Shown: positions 1 through 7,420 of the stretch, one piece after another
Position numbering within the stretch: position 1 is the first letter of the stretch
How the letters are laid out: each line of letters opens with the position of its first letter
Source: Actinomycetes bacterium
Lineage (GTDB): Bacteria; Actinomycetota; Actinomycetes; Actinomycetales; Cellulomonadaceae
NCBI GenBank assembly: GCA_021793115.1
Contig: JAJYTJ010000069.1
Span: forward strand, 1-18,617
Direction of reading: 5' to 3'
DNA: 18,617 bases
Position numbers and translations under genes: made by a program
The notes under the pieces: model-generated
What the model saw: only the letters and a program-made list of their open reading frames with translations
Told to the model about the DNA's origin: nothing
The model's database searches: none

Positions 1-2660
1 AGCACCGGGGTCTGCTTGTCGGACCCGGGGGTGCCGACCAGGCCGCGGCGGGCCTGGCGGGTCCGGGCCGGAACCACGATGAGCGAGCCGTCGGCGCCGC
101 TGGCCTGCACGTCCCACAGGTCGCCGTTGCGCACGAACCCGCCGGGGCGGGTCAGGTGCCGGTCGTTGAGGCGGGTGACGATCCGGTCGCCGATCCCGAT
201 CGTCACGCCGGCGCGGGTGGTGATGCCCCCGGGCTGGACGATTCCGTCTTGGACGCGGTCGTTGTGCGCCCGGGTGTTCAGTGCGGTGACGGTGGCGGCG
301 TCGGGGGCGAGCAGGACGGCGGTGTAGCCGGCGGCGACGTCGGCGGTCCAGGCGCTGTAGGCGTCCTCGAGCATCGACTCCCCCGGCCCGGCGTGGATCC
401 GCTCGGCGTCCTCGTAGGTCTCGACGACGCGCGGGTTACCGGCGCGCAGGGCGGTGGTGGCGTCGGCCTCCCAGGAGTGGGTGAACCGCCACAGGGTGCG
501 CAGCTGGGCGCCGCCGGTGCGGTCGACCAGCAGGCCGAACGCTCCCCCGGCGTCCACCGCTGACAGCTGGGCGTGATCGCCGACCAGCAGCAGCTTGGCA
601 CCCGCCTGCGCGGCTTGGCGGGTCAGCTCGTCGAAAGCGAGCGTGCCTGCCAGCGAGGCCTCGTCAACAACCATCAACTGGCCGCAACGCAGAGTCCAGC
701 GTACGTCGTGGGCACGAAACCCCTGCACGGCGGTGTCGATGGTGCGCAGCTGGCCGATGTCCCGTGGCACGGCCGCGGCGCGCATCGACAGCAGGCGCTC
801 GACGATCGCGGCGCGCTGGGCCGCGCCGGGGCCGGTGGACTCGTGCAGCCACTTGGCGGTGTTCTCGCACGTGATCCCGAGGGCTCCGGCGAGGTTGGCG
901 GCGGCGGTCGACGAGGGCGCCAGGCCGATCACCGCGCCACGACCGTACTGACGTTCCCAGACCCGCCGCAGCGCTGCCAGGGTTGTCGTCTTGCCCGAGC
1001 CGGCGGGGCCGACGAGCAGATCGACCAGCCGCCCCGAGCCGGCGATCGTGCGCACCGCGGCAACCTGGTCGTCGGCCAGGCGGCCGTTGGCGTTGCCCGG
1101 CAGCGTGAGGGCCTCGTCGGGCACCAAGGCGGTCGGGGCGCTGTCCGACGAGGCCGCGGCCAGCAGTCGCTGCTCGGCGGCCAGGATGACGGTGTCGGTA
1201 TAGGCGTGCTCGCCAGGCCGGTCGAACACCGACCCGCCGTCGGGGCGCGCGTAGCGGCCTGTCGCGACGAACACCTCGGGGGCTTCCAGGCTCACGCACC
1301 GGCCCAGCACGGCGTTGGTGATCGCGTCGAGGATCGCCAATCGGTCCTCCGGCGTGGCGGCGACGAGCGCCTTCGTGACGCGGGCGGTCTCGGCCATGAC
1401 GTTCCAGCGGGTCCACGTAGAGCGCCGCTCGCGTACCCCGGACAGGACTCGGTCAGCCAGTTCGTCGACCACGGCCGCCGGGACGTGCGCCGCGGAGATC
1501 GGCCGGGTGCGTGACTCTTGCATGACGCGGGCGGTCAGCGCCGCCGGGCTCAGTCCCGTGAGCTCGCCGGCGCGCTGGCGCCACCGGGTTAGCAGCTCGC
1601 CGAGCGGGACGATCTTCTTGCTCGGGCGCGTTGCTCGCGTCACCTGCTGCCGCAGCCGCGTGATCTCGATCCGGTTCGGGCCCCGGCCGTGGGTGACGGC
1701 GAACTTGCTAATCACGTCGATCATCGCTTCGTCGATCTGCGACGCTCGTTGGGAAAACGTCGCCATGAGCCCGTCGTCCACCCCGTCGAGCTCGAGCGCC
1801 GGCGGACGGCGCATTCGATCCCGCCACCCCCACCGCACCGGCAGGCGCCTTGCGAGCTCGTCGACGAGGAACGTCTCGTACGTCTCCGACATCGCAACCA
1901 GGGCGTGATGCAGGGCACGGGAGTCGACCGACATCCACCGGCCGTCGAGGGTCTGCACCTTGTTCGCCAGCACGACGTGCGTGTGCAGATTCGGATCGCC
2001 CGCGCGGGAGTCCCAGTGGTCGAAGGCCGCCGCGATCGCCCCGCGGGTTGGCTCCTGTCTGCAGCCAGCCGCCCCGGTGCGCGTGAAGAGGGCGCGGTCC
2101 TCCAGCAGCGTCATCGACTGGGCGACGGCTGCGGTGTGCGAGTCGAAGATCGCCTGCTGCGCGGCAGAGTCGGCGACCGCCCACAACGTCGACACCGACT
2201 TCACTACCGTGAACGTGAGGTCGAAGCCCGCGACCGCGGTGCCGGTGTCCTTGGCCAGCTCGACCCGCATGATCGTCTCGACCGCCGCCGCGCGGGCATC
2301 CGGCGTCATGTCCGCCGACAACCCCTTCGTGGCCGCCGCGACACGGTCGGCAGCCGATGGGGTCTGCGGGTACGCCCGTCCGAGCGCCGCGTTCGTGAGC
2401 GGATCGTGGCCGTGGCCATACAGGCGGGCCATCCCCCGCTCATCGACCGCGGAGCCCCCGGCAACGCCAGGTCCCGCGTCGTCTTCGCAAGGCGCGCCGA
2501 GGCCGGCAAGGCCGCGACCGATCCACCGGCCCGGCGGGTTGCCCGACTCCGTGTAGTACCCAGTCACCGGATCCACGCCAGTACGCCGGCCGTCACCTGT
2601 CGCGATGTGCCGCAGCAAGTAGCGGTAGCCAGCGCCGGCCGTCAGCCGGTGCATCGTCAT
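1..2660 (-). CDS. mobF: MobF/TrwC-family conjugative relaxase-helicase (3' end outside window)
   Basis: Nicks and covalently holds the transferred strand at oriT, then unwinds it with its fused helicase during conjugation. The minus frame stays open from 2660 to the window edge, giving 886 residues with no stop. Residues 1-20 (MTMHRLTAGAGYRYLLRHIA) and YYTESGNPPGRW (from residue 35) match TrwC-type N-termini and carry the candidate catalytic tyrosines (Y12/Y14, Y35/Y36). The metal-binding three-His motif includes DPNLHTHVV at 222-230. A RecD-like helicase follows, with Walker A GPAGSGKTT at 551-559, Walker B VVDEAS around D666 and a late DRIVTRLNDR motif near residue 850. An in-frame TGA lies at 2673-2675, so the start must be TTG2666, GTG2663, ATG2660 or ATG2654. 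ATG2660 gives the family's usual MT(I/M)H opening. The ribosome site is weak. The domains are certain; full length and C-terminus are unknown. Confidence 0.93.
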   Translation of the reverse strand, partial: MTMHRLTAGAGYRYLLRHIATGDGRRTGVDPVTGYYTESGNPPGRWIGRGLAGLGAPCEDDAGPGVAGGSAVDERGMARLYGHGHDPLTNAALGRAYPQTPSAADRVAAATKGLSADMTPDARAAAVETIMRVELAKDTGTAVAGFDLTFTVVKSVSTLWAVADSAAQQAIFDSHTAAVAQSMTLLEDRALFTRTGAAGCRQEPTRGAIAAAFDHWDSRAGDPNLHTHVVLANKVQTLDGRWMSVDSRALHHALVAMSETYETFLVDELARRLPVRWGWRDRMRRPPALELDGVDDGLMATFSQRASQIDEAMIDVISKFAVTHGRGPNRIEITRLRQQVTRATRPSKKIVPLGELLTRWRQRAGELTGLSPAALTARVMQESRTRPISAAHVPAAVVDELADRVLSGVRERRSTWTRWNVMAETARVTKALVAATPEDRLAILDAITNAVLGRCVSLEAPEVFVATGRYARPDGGSVFDRPGEHAYTDTVILAAEQRLLAAASSDSAPTALVPDEALTLPGNANGRLADDQVAAVRTIAGSGRLVDLLVGPAGSGKTTTLAALRRVWERQYGRGAVIGLAPSSTAAANLAGALGITCENTAKWLHESTGPGAAQRAAIVERLLSMRAAAVPRDIGQLRTIDTAVQGFRAHDVRWTLRCGQLMVVDEASLAGTLAFDELTRQAAQAGAKLLLVGDHAQLSAVDAGGAFGLLVDRTGGAQLRTLWRFTHSWEADATTALRAGNPRVVETYEDAERIHAGPGESMLEDAYSAWTADVAAGYTAVLLAPDAATVTALNTRAHNDRVQDGIVQPGGITTRAGVTIGIGDRIVTRLNDRHLTRPGGFVRNGDLWDVQASGADGSLIVVPARTRQARRGLVGTPGSDKQTPV

Positions 2661-2804
2661 CACCAAGGCGGCTCATCGCCCCCGCGCTGCGGCATGACTC
2701 TCGTCCCCATCTCAACCGGGGGGCGGATCTACCCCGAACACGCGACGTCCCGGCGCCAACGGACCTGGGTGCGCATGCGCGGTGGAGCACGATCGACCTC
2801 AGCC
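2661..2804. other. Spacer between relaxase gene and the 475-aa gene; 10-bp palindrome
   Basis: This 144-base gap lies upstream of the relaxase, where MobF elements often keep oriT. It holds a perfect palindrome GCGCATGCGC at 2771-2780 and a weak CGGGG...CCCCG hairpin near 2719-2738. No gene or clear promoter is visible. Calling it an oriT or terminator would be a guess. Confidence 0.3.
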
Positions 2805-4232
2805 TCAGTCCCGCGGATCGGCGAAGAGCCCTTCGTCCACTGGTGCCGGCAGAAGGTCGCCGAAGGTCCCCAACTCATCGTCGGTGAGGTCGTGGACCAG
2901 CGGAATTGCTGACCGCAGCAACACTCCGATGGGGAACACAGCACTGGTGTGGCCGGTGGCCGAACGTTGCCTGAAACCAACCTCAACGTCGCCACCACCC
3001 GGCATTGCTGCCGTTGCTGCCTCGACGTTCACGCCGTCGATATCCTCGACGAGCTTCGCCAGCTCGACGTCTTCGAGCACATCCGTGCCCTCGGGTGATT
3101 CATACGTAACGACTCGATCGCCGCGAGTGAACTGCACGCGCGTAATCGCGGCATGAGTCGCCTGAGCGCGCTGCTTCAGTTGCGGAAGATCCGGCGGCCG
3201 GACCTCTTCCGCTGTTGGCAGCTCCTCGATCTTCTTGCCGGCGAGGTAGGCCGCCCAGTTGAGCCCACGAAGAGTGAGGCATCCACGATCCACGATCCAT
3301 CGGGGTACGGTCTCCGGCTCTCCAAGCTGGAATTGCCGGTCAAGGAGACGCACCGCCTTCGCCTGCAACCGATCCAGGTTTGCGCGGACGAGTGCCTGGA
3401 GCGAGGCTGACGGGTCCGAGATGCGCAACCGACCGATCTGCTCAGTCGTCACCGCCCGACCCACTCGACGCCAGAACTCCTCAGGAGACTCGGTCACAAC
3501 GCTCAGCAGGTAGGCGAGATCGTCGTCGGTGAGACGCCCCACATCCGAAGCACTGGGGAAATCAGAGGCCGATCCGCCGTTGCCTTCCCAGACCGCGCGC
3601 AGCACTCGTGTCAAGCGACCCGACTGCACCTCGCTCAGGTGTTCCTGGATCGCGTCGACAGCGCGACGTGTCGGCTCCGCGTCGACCCCGGCAGCCCCGT
3701 CAAACCCGGCCATTGTTGAGGTTGTCAGCGCCCCAACATGCCTTGAATCCCCAAGCCCCTTCCCGCCACGGACGAGTGCTTGACCCAGCAGTCCGAGTAC
3801 GGGGTGCTCCAGGCGGACGCTCGAAATGGCTGCGATGCCCGACGGGTCAGTGATCCACGCTTCCGCGCGGCTGGCCTCGGTGTCCAGCCTGGTCTGCTGC
3901 GCTTCCTCGGCGACAACAGGGCCGGCCTCGTTGAAGTCCTCAAGCGTGAACAGCACCGACCCGCGCGCGGTCTTCAACTCGACGTCCTCGAGAAGCCACT
4001 CCGGTGACGCCTGCGCCCGCAAGAACAAGAGGCGCTCGTCCCGCTCCTGCGGCCAACTGAGGACCATGTCCGGCGCGAGGCTGTGGTTGAAGTACTCCGT
4101 CGTACGGATCTTCACAGCGGGATCGGCCGCACGCACCTCGGTCGCGACGGCGCGCTTGATCGTCGTGATGCGATCCCGCGGATCTGCCTGATCCGCAGCC
4201 GCCGCCAACGCCTGCCGGAATTCGTTCCTCAC
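2805..4232 (-). CDS. Unknown 475-aa protein, partner of upstream PD-(D/E)XK-like nuclease
   Basis: I do not recognise the family. The start ATG4232 overlaps the stop of the upstream nuclease gene in an ATGA, so the two are almost certainly translated together. The N-terminal ~100 residues contain PDMVLSWPQE (PD at 54-55), a hydrophobic strand RLLFLR (67-72) and DVELK (83-87). This resembles a restriction-endonuclease fold with a degenerate or displaced active site, but that is inference only. The middle is mostly helical, and residues around 235-345 hold repeated acidic/Leu segments. The C-terminus is acidic (DLTDDELGTFGDL). No signal peptide, membrane segment or Walker motif was found. It could be a target-recognition or regulatory subunit of a nuclease system. 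Base composition is lower in GC than the jet operon (39 of 60 bases on the line at 3421 against 46 of 60 at 13441), hinting at separate acquisition. Confidence 0.75.
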   Translation of the reverse strand: MRNEFRQALAAAADQADPRDRITTIKRAVATEVRAADPAVKIRTTEYFNHSLAPDMVLSWPQERDERLLFLRAQASPEWLLEDVELKTARGSVLFTLEDFNEAGPVVAEEAQQTRLDTEASRAEAWITDPSGIAAISSVRLEHPVLGLLGQALVRGGKGLGDSRHVGALTTSTMAGFDGAAGVDAEPTRRAVDAIQEHLSEVQSGRLTRVLRAVWEGNGGSASDFPSASDVGRLTDDDLAYLLSVVTESPEEFWRRVGRAVTTEQIGRLRISDPSASLQALVRANLDRLQAKAVRLLDRQFQLGEPETVPRWIVDRGCLTLRGLNWAAYLAGKKIEELPTAEEVRPPDLPQLKQRAQATHAAITRVQFTRGDRVVTYESPEGTDVLEDVELAKLVEDIDGVNVEAATAAMPGGGDVEVGFRQRSATGHTSAVFPIGVLLRSAIPLVHDLTDDELGTFGDLLPAPVDEGLFADPRD

Positions 4233-4837
4233 GAGACGATCCCCTCCTGGGCAATCAGGCGGGTCACTTCAAGGTAGTGCTCAGGAGCCAGCACCAGGCT
4301 CTCCTGCTGCTCGCCGAGCGTCACCAACCACACACGGTCGGCGACTCGCGTCATCCGCTCGGCGTCGAGTTTCGCAGCCCCCTCCGACACGTCTACCGTC
4401 CCAAGTACGCGGGAGACGTTCGCCTTGTGGAGCACTGCCTTCTGAACGCTCTCGACAGAGGCATGCGTGTCCCACATCTGCGCCTGGAAGGGTGACCACG
4501 AGATCCACAGGAAGTTGCCGCAGCGATCCGGATGCGTGCCGAGCGCCACGTAGGCCTTGGCTAGGAAATCTCGGAAGTGAACGGGGAGGTCGCCCTCGCG
4601 CTTGTAGTTCTTCACCTCAGCAAGGAAGGACTGACCGCCCAGCTCACCCCCGCGAAAGGTGCCACCGAGGTCGAATGTGTACGTCCCGCCACCGAACGGC
4701 CAGGCGAACGTGAGCAGTTCCGCCATTGGCTTGTCGCCGTGCGTCCATGACTTGTCGACCCGCGTCGTCATCTCCAGCCACCGCTTGGCGCGGTGCAAGC
4801 CGTCGCGACCCGTCTCCTGCGCGTCCTCGCCGGCCAC
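4229..4837 (-). CDS. Putative PD-(D/E)XK-fold nuclease, 202 aa
   Basis: Likely a DNA-cleaving or DNA-binding protein of the restriction-endonuclease-like superfamily. The hallmark is D56 in TYTFDLGG, followed after about 18 residues by E74-V-K76 in SFLAEVKNYK, the D...ExK arrangement on neighbouring beta strands. An N-terminal helix (GRDGLHRAKRWLEMTTRV, residues 10-27) supplies the usual helix before the core. A following helix (VHFRDFLAKAYVAL) and the strand NFLWISW fit the fold. There is no second domain, so specificity probably depends on a partner, most plausibly the 475-aa protein whose ATG overlaps this stop. The GTG4837 start has no convincing ribosome site. A later ATG within LEMTTR is possible but would cut the N-terminal helix. 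The family assignment rests on motif recognition only. An alternative is a Holliday-junction or DNA-repair nuclease. Confidence 0.72.
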   Translation of the reverse strand: MAGEDAQETGRDGLHRAKRWLEMTTRVDKSWTHGDKPMAELLTFAWPFGGGTYTFDLGGTFRGGELGGQSFLAEVKNYKREGDLPVHFRDFLAKAYVALGTHPDRCGNFLWISWSPFQAQMWDTHASVESVQKAVLHKANVSRVLGTVDVSEGAAKLDAERMTRVADRVWLVTLGEQQESLVLAPEHYLEVTRLIAQEGIVS

Positions 4838-5238
4838 GCGGGCAGGCTAGCGCGAGACCGCCACGCGCACCGGCCGCTGAACAGGTGAAGTCGAAGGCTG
4901 ACATCGGCCGCGCTCGTCCGCCGGCCTCACGCACTGCATGGATGAGCGCTGCGCCAACCACCCAAGTCCCGGTCGGAGTGCCAGACGAGTCACACACCTC
5001 TTCCCGCCCCGACCGACCACCCGTGCCCACCTTCGCGCCGTCCGCCCCGACCCTCCGTCCGCGCCGCCCGCCCTCACTCCCCGACTCCGCTCCTCCCTAC
5101 CACCGCTCCCACCAATTGCGCCCCGGCCGACGCGCCCACGACCGAGCCCGACGACGCGCGGCCGATCAAGCGGGGCCACTCGCGCTTGCCCGCGTCCGCT
5201 CGTTGGCTTCGCGCCGACACGCCAGCGACTAGACGCCA
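4838..5238. other. Divergent intergenic region with C-rich (+) / G-rich (-) tract
   Basis: There is no credible gene in these 401 bases: open frames on both strands translate to Pro/Arg/Ser- or Gly/Arg-rich low-complexity sequence. The + strand from about 4985 to 5110 is strongly pyrimidine-biased, so the minus strand has clustered G runs (GGGG, GGG, GGG, GGG around 5045-5085) with loose G-quadruplex potential. The promoter of the minus nuclease pair should lie at its left side. A weak -10-like TAGACG at 5230-5235 precedes the SOS box on the + side. Confidence 0.4.
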
Positions 5239-5254
5239 TCGAACGCCCGTTCGA
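5239..5254. promoter_or_regulatory. LexA SOS box (perfect palindromic match)
   Basis: TCGAACGCCCGTTCGA fits the actinobacterial/Gram-positive LexA consensus TCGAAC-N4-GTTCGA at all 12 fixed positions. The symmetry extends one base further each side (ATCGAACG...CGTTCGAT). Chance expectation for 12 fixed bases in a window this size is roughly 0.001. It ends 10 bases before ATG5265 and directly follows a -10-like TAGACG (5230-5235), a position suited to repression. It therefore most likely makes the LRV/AbiE-like operon DNA-damage inducible. The minus-strand nuclease pair starts about 400 bases away and is a less likely target. Confidence 0.8.
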
Positions 5255-5264
5255 TCATTCGCTC

Positions 5265-5642
5265 ATGCGTGGACCCGGAAGTGACGCTGGCGCCCACCGT
5301 CGGCTGAACCAGCGCTGCTGGGCTGCCCACCTTGCCGGCGACCTGCCCGCGTTGCTCGATCTCGCCGACGATCCCGCCCTCAGCCCAGACATGGTCGCCA
5401 CCATCGGCCCTCTCGCCCGCGAGGACGGCGATCCCGACCTGATCCACCGCATCCTGAGCCACCCTGCCTGCGGCGAGGGCGTAGCCAGCCGCTACGCCAC
5501 GCACCCCGACCCCAAGATCCGACTCCGCGTCGCTGGCTTCCCCGGACTGGTCACGAGCACGCTGGGGATCCTTGCCGTCGATCGCGACCCCGCCGTCCGC
5601 GCCGCGGCAATCGAAGCCCTCACCCAACGCGCAAGCGGATGA
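5265..5642 (+). CDS. Small LRV/HEAT-like repeat protein, 125 aa
   Basis: A soluble helical-repeat protein, probably a protein-protein or protein-DNA adaptor. Residues 18-118 contain short helical units with the recurring pattern LxxDxxxxVR: LLDLADDPALSPDMVATIG, YATHPDPKIRLRVAGF and LAVDRDPAVRAAAIEAL. This is typical of leucine-rich-variant and HEAT repeats. The same frame is open upstream to 4938, but that part is low-complexity Pro/Arg and lies across the SOS box, so ATG5265 is preferred. Its stop overlaps a possible start of the next gene (ATGA at 5639-5642), implying one transcript with the HTH and nucleotidyltransferase genes. No catalytic motif was seen. Function is unknown; a role as modulator of the toxin-antitoxin pair is speculation. 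Confidence 0.65.
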   Translation: MRGPGSDAGAHRRLNQRCWAAHLAGDLPALLDLADDPALSPDMVATIGPLAREDGDPDLIHRILSHPACGEGVASRYATHPDPKIRLRVAGFPGLVTSTLGILAVDRDPAVRAAAIEALTQRASG

Positions 5643-5689
5643 GAGATCAGCGGTTGACCGACAACTTCGCGTATGCGAACGTATCTGTC

Positions 5690-6352
5690 ATGTCGTTGGT
5701 AAGCGTCGGCGACGCTGCTACGCGCCTGGGGATCACCGCCCGGCAGGTGCAGCATCTGGTTGCCCGCGGCGAGTTGACCGCGCCGGCTCGGGGGGTCATC
5801 GACAGCGACTCCCTCGAGCGATTCCTCGCCGTGATGGGCCGCGACCGCACACGCGCATGGGCTGAACCGACTGCGTGGGGCGCGGCGGCGCTCCTGTCTG
5901 GCCGAGAGGCGTCGTGGATGGGGGCCACACAACGCTCTCGACTGAGGGCCCGCCTGCGGTCACTGACCGCTGTCGAGCTCGTCGAGCGGACCCGTGAGCG
6001 GGCCGCGGTCACCAGATACTCAGGTCACTCGGCGACCACCGCACCATTGCGCGCGGCCATCGTCGACACCAGCCCTTGGGCCACCCGGCTCGGCCTCACA
6101 CCGGCCACGGGAGTCGACGGCTACGTCGCGTCCAAGGGGCTGGACGGCCTGGTCCGCCAGTTCGCCCTCGCGCCCGACGACGGCGGCCGCATCGTCCTGC
6201 GGGCAACCACCTTCCCGATCCAGACCGTTCGAGAGCTCGCCGACTCCGGCGTGGTGCTCGCCGCACTGGACCTGGCCGCGTCCCTCGACGTGCGCGAGCG
6301 GCGAGCCGGTCTGGACGCTCTGACTGACGCTCTGGAGACGTTGCGTGGCTGA
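5690..6352 (+). CDS. AbiEi-like helix-turn-helix protein, putative type IV antitoxin (220 aa)
   Basis: Predicted antitoxin and autoregulator of the nucleotidyltransferase encoded next. Residues 4-50 form a helix-turn-helix of the MerR/excisionase style (VSVGDAATRLGITARQVQHL, then ARGVIDSDSLERFLAV). The middle (RAWAEPTAWGAAALLSGREA..TQRSRLRARLRSLTAVELVERTRERA) resembles the winged-helix/antitoxin body of AbiEi-type proteins. The C-terminal half is alpha/beta with a conserved-looking VDGYVASKGLDGLVRQF. ATG5690 opens right at the HTH. ATG5639 would add 17 residues and overlap the previous stop by ATGA, so it is a real alternative; the added codons are less G/C-biased at the third position. The 3' end overlaps the GTG of the toxin gene by 8 bases. 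The AbiEi label follows mainly from this pairing, and the HTH is clearer than the family. Confidence 0.72.
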   Translation: MSLVSVGDAATRLGITARQVQHLVARGELTAPARGVIDSDSLERFLAVMGRDRTRAWAEPTAWGAAALLSGREASWMGATQRSRLRARLRSLTAVELVERTRERAAVTRYSGHSATTAPLRAAIVDTSPWATRLGLTPATGVDGYVASKGLDGLVRQFALAPDDGGRIVLRATTFPIQTVRELADSGVVLAALDLAASLDVRERRAGLDALTDALETLRG

Positions 6353-7118
6353 CCGCCCGACGATCGTCGTCCCGACCCCACCCGGCGGCTGGGGAGCGCC
6401 ATGGCCGAACGTGGCCGAGATCGCGACGGTGCTCCCCCACACCCGCTGGACGCTCGTCGGCGGTCTGATGACCCAGCTGCACACCGTCCACCACGGGCTG
6501 GACGTGGTGCGCCCGACCAACGACGTCGACATCGTGCTGCACCTGGAGACCACCCGCGGCCTTGCCAGCGACGCCGCCAAGGCTCTGGAGGATCTGGGCT
6601 ACCGGATGCTCACCTCGATCGATCCCCGCCAACGCACGGCGCACCGGTTCGTGCGCGGCACCGCCAGGGTCGACCTGGTCACGAGCGGTACGGACGTCGT
6701 CGACGTCCTGGTTGCCGACCACGTCGCGCCCCGCGTCGTCGAGCAACTGCGAGGACGGGACCTAGTGGCGATCGAGGGCGGCACCCAGGCGCTGCGCCGC
6801 ACCATCAACGCCGAGCTGTCGATCCTTGACGAGGGCACGACGATCGTCAGCGTGCCCAACGTCTTCGGCGCGCTCATCCTCAAGGCCGCCGCGTTCCGCA
6901 CCGACTCGCGTGACCCCGAGCGACACCTCCAGGACGCCGCCGCACTGCTGTGCTGCCTTCCCGACCCGTTCGCCGCACGCGAGCAATACACCGGGTCGGA
7001 CCGCCAACGCGTCGCCACCCTCGTCCGCCACCTGCCCGACGACGCCCGCTACTGGAACACGATCCCCATCGCCGCGCGGCGCGAGGGCCAGGCAGCGCTC
7101 CGGATCCTGGCCGGCTGA
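6345..7118 (+). CDS. AbiEii-like nucleotidyltransferase, putative type IV toxin (257 aa)
   Basis: Nucleotidyltransferase of the DNA polymerase beta superfamily. AbiEii/MenT relatives transfer nucleotides to RNA and stop growth or phage replication when not held back by their antitoxin. The glycine motif is VGG (38-40) in WTLVGGLMTQLH. The metal-binding pair is D60-V-D62 in TNDVDIVL, the third acidic residue is probably D110 in ARVDLV, and the C-terminal motif is LILKAAAFR...RHLQDAAALL with K180, as in AbiEii/AbiGii proteins. Length fits the family (about 250-300 aa). The GTG6345 start sits inside the antitoxin gene (8-base overlap), a normal arrangement for coupled toxin-antitoxin pairs. No other gene follows for 300 bases and a strong hairpin lies 28 bases after the stop, so this is the last gene of the SOS-box operon. 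Confidence 0.82.
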   Translation: MADRPTIVVPTPPGGWGAPWPNVAEIATVLPHTRWTLVGGLMTQLHTVHHGLDVVRPTNDVDIVLHLETTRGLASDAAKALEDLGYRMLTSIDPRQRTAHRFVRGTARVDLVTSGTDVVDVLVADHVAPRVVEQLRGRDLVAIEGGTQALRRTINAELSILDEGTTIVSVPNVFGALILKAAAFRTDSRDPERHLQDAAALLCCLPDPFAAREQYTGSDRQRVATLVRHLPDDARYWNTIPIAARREGQAALRILAG

Positions 7119-7145
7119 CCGCCGCTGCGGGGGTCAGCCGCGCAA

Positions 7146-7180
7146 GACCCGGCGCACGCAGGGGGCAGGCGCGCCGGGTC
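7146..7180 (+). terminator. Strong hairpin, probable terminator of the AbiE-like operon
   Basis: A perfect 10-bp inverted repeat, GACCCGGCGC (7146-7155) and GCGCCGGGTC (7171-7180), with a 15-base loop, begins 28 bases after the nucleotidyltransferase stop. No U-rich tail follows (CGTCTCC), as is common for actinobacterial terminators. Confidence 0.65.
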
Positions 7181-7420
7181 CGTCTCCAACCCTGCCACCG
7201 TCGCGCCGCGCAGTGCGGCCAATCACGCAGCCAATTCGTCCGCCTGCGAGTTCCAACCTCGACGCCCACGCCGCGCTTGACGACAGGTCGAGCCGTCGCA
7301 TGTTGCGTCGCGAGCCGCCCCCCTTCCCGGTAGAGGCGCTCGCCGTGCACAGATCCTAGGGCGACGGATCCGTGGCGCCGACGACGTCTCGATGCTCGGG
7401 ACAAACGCCAGGAGGCTCCC
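7181..7420. other. Leader/promoter region of the 141-459-170 aa operon
   Basis: Together with 7119-7180 this forms a 302-base gap. Apart from the hairpin it holds no credible gene. A GATCC...GGATC inverted repeat lies near 7355-7373. A clear Shine-Dalgarno GGAGG sits at 7411-7415, five bases before ATG7421. No convincing -35/-10 pair was found. Confidence 0.35.

Noticed and set aside
573..1514. Long plus-strand open frame of 313 codons
   Set aside because: It lies opposite the relaxase helicase domain, whose Walker A and B motifs read cleanly on the minus strand. The plus translation is Arg/Gly-rich with no domain.
1689..2912. 407-codon plus-strand open frame
   Set aside because: Antisense to the relaxase N-terminus (HTH metal motif) and the 3' end of the 475-aa gene; composition is that of a GC-rich shadow frame.
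4847..5239. 130-codon minus-strand open frame in the intergenic region
   Set aside because: Gly/Arg-rich translation of a G-run tract, no domain, no ribosome site, and it would begin inside the SOS-box region.
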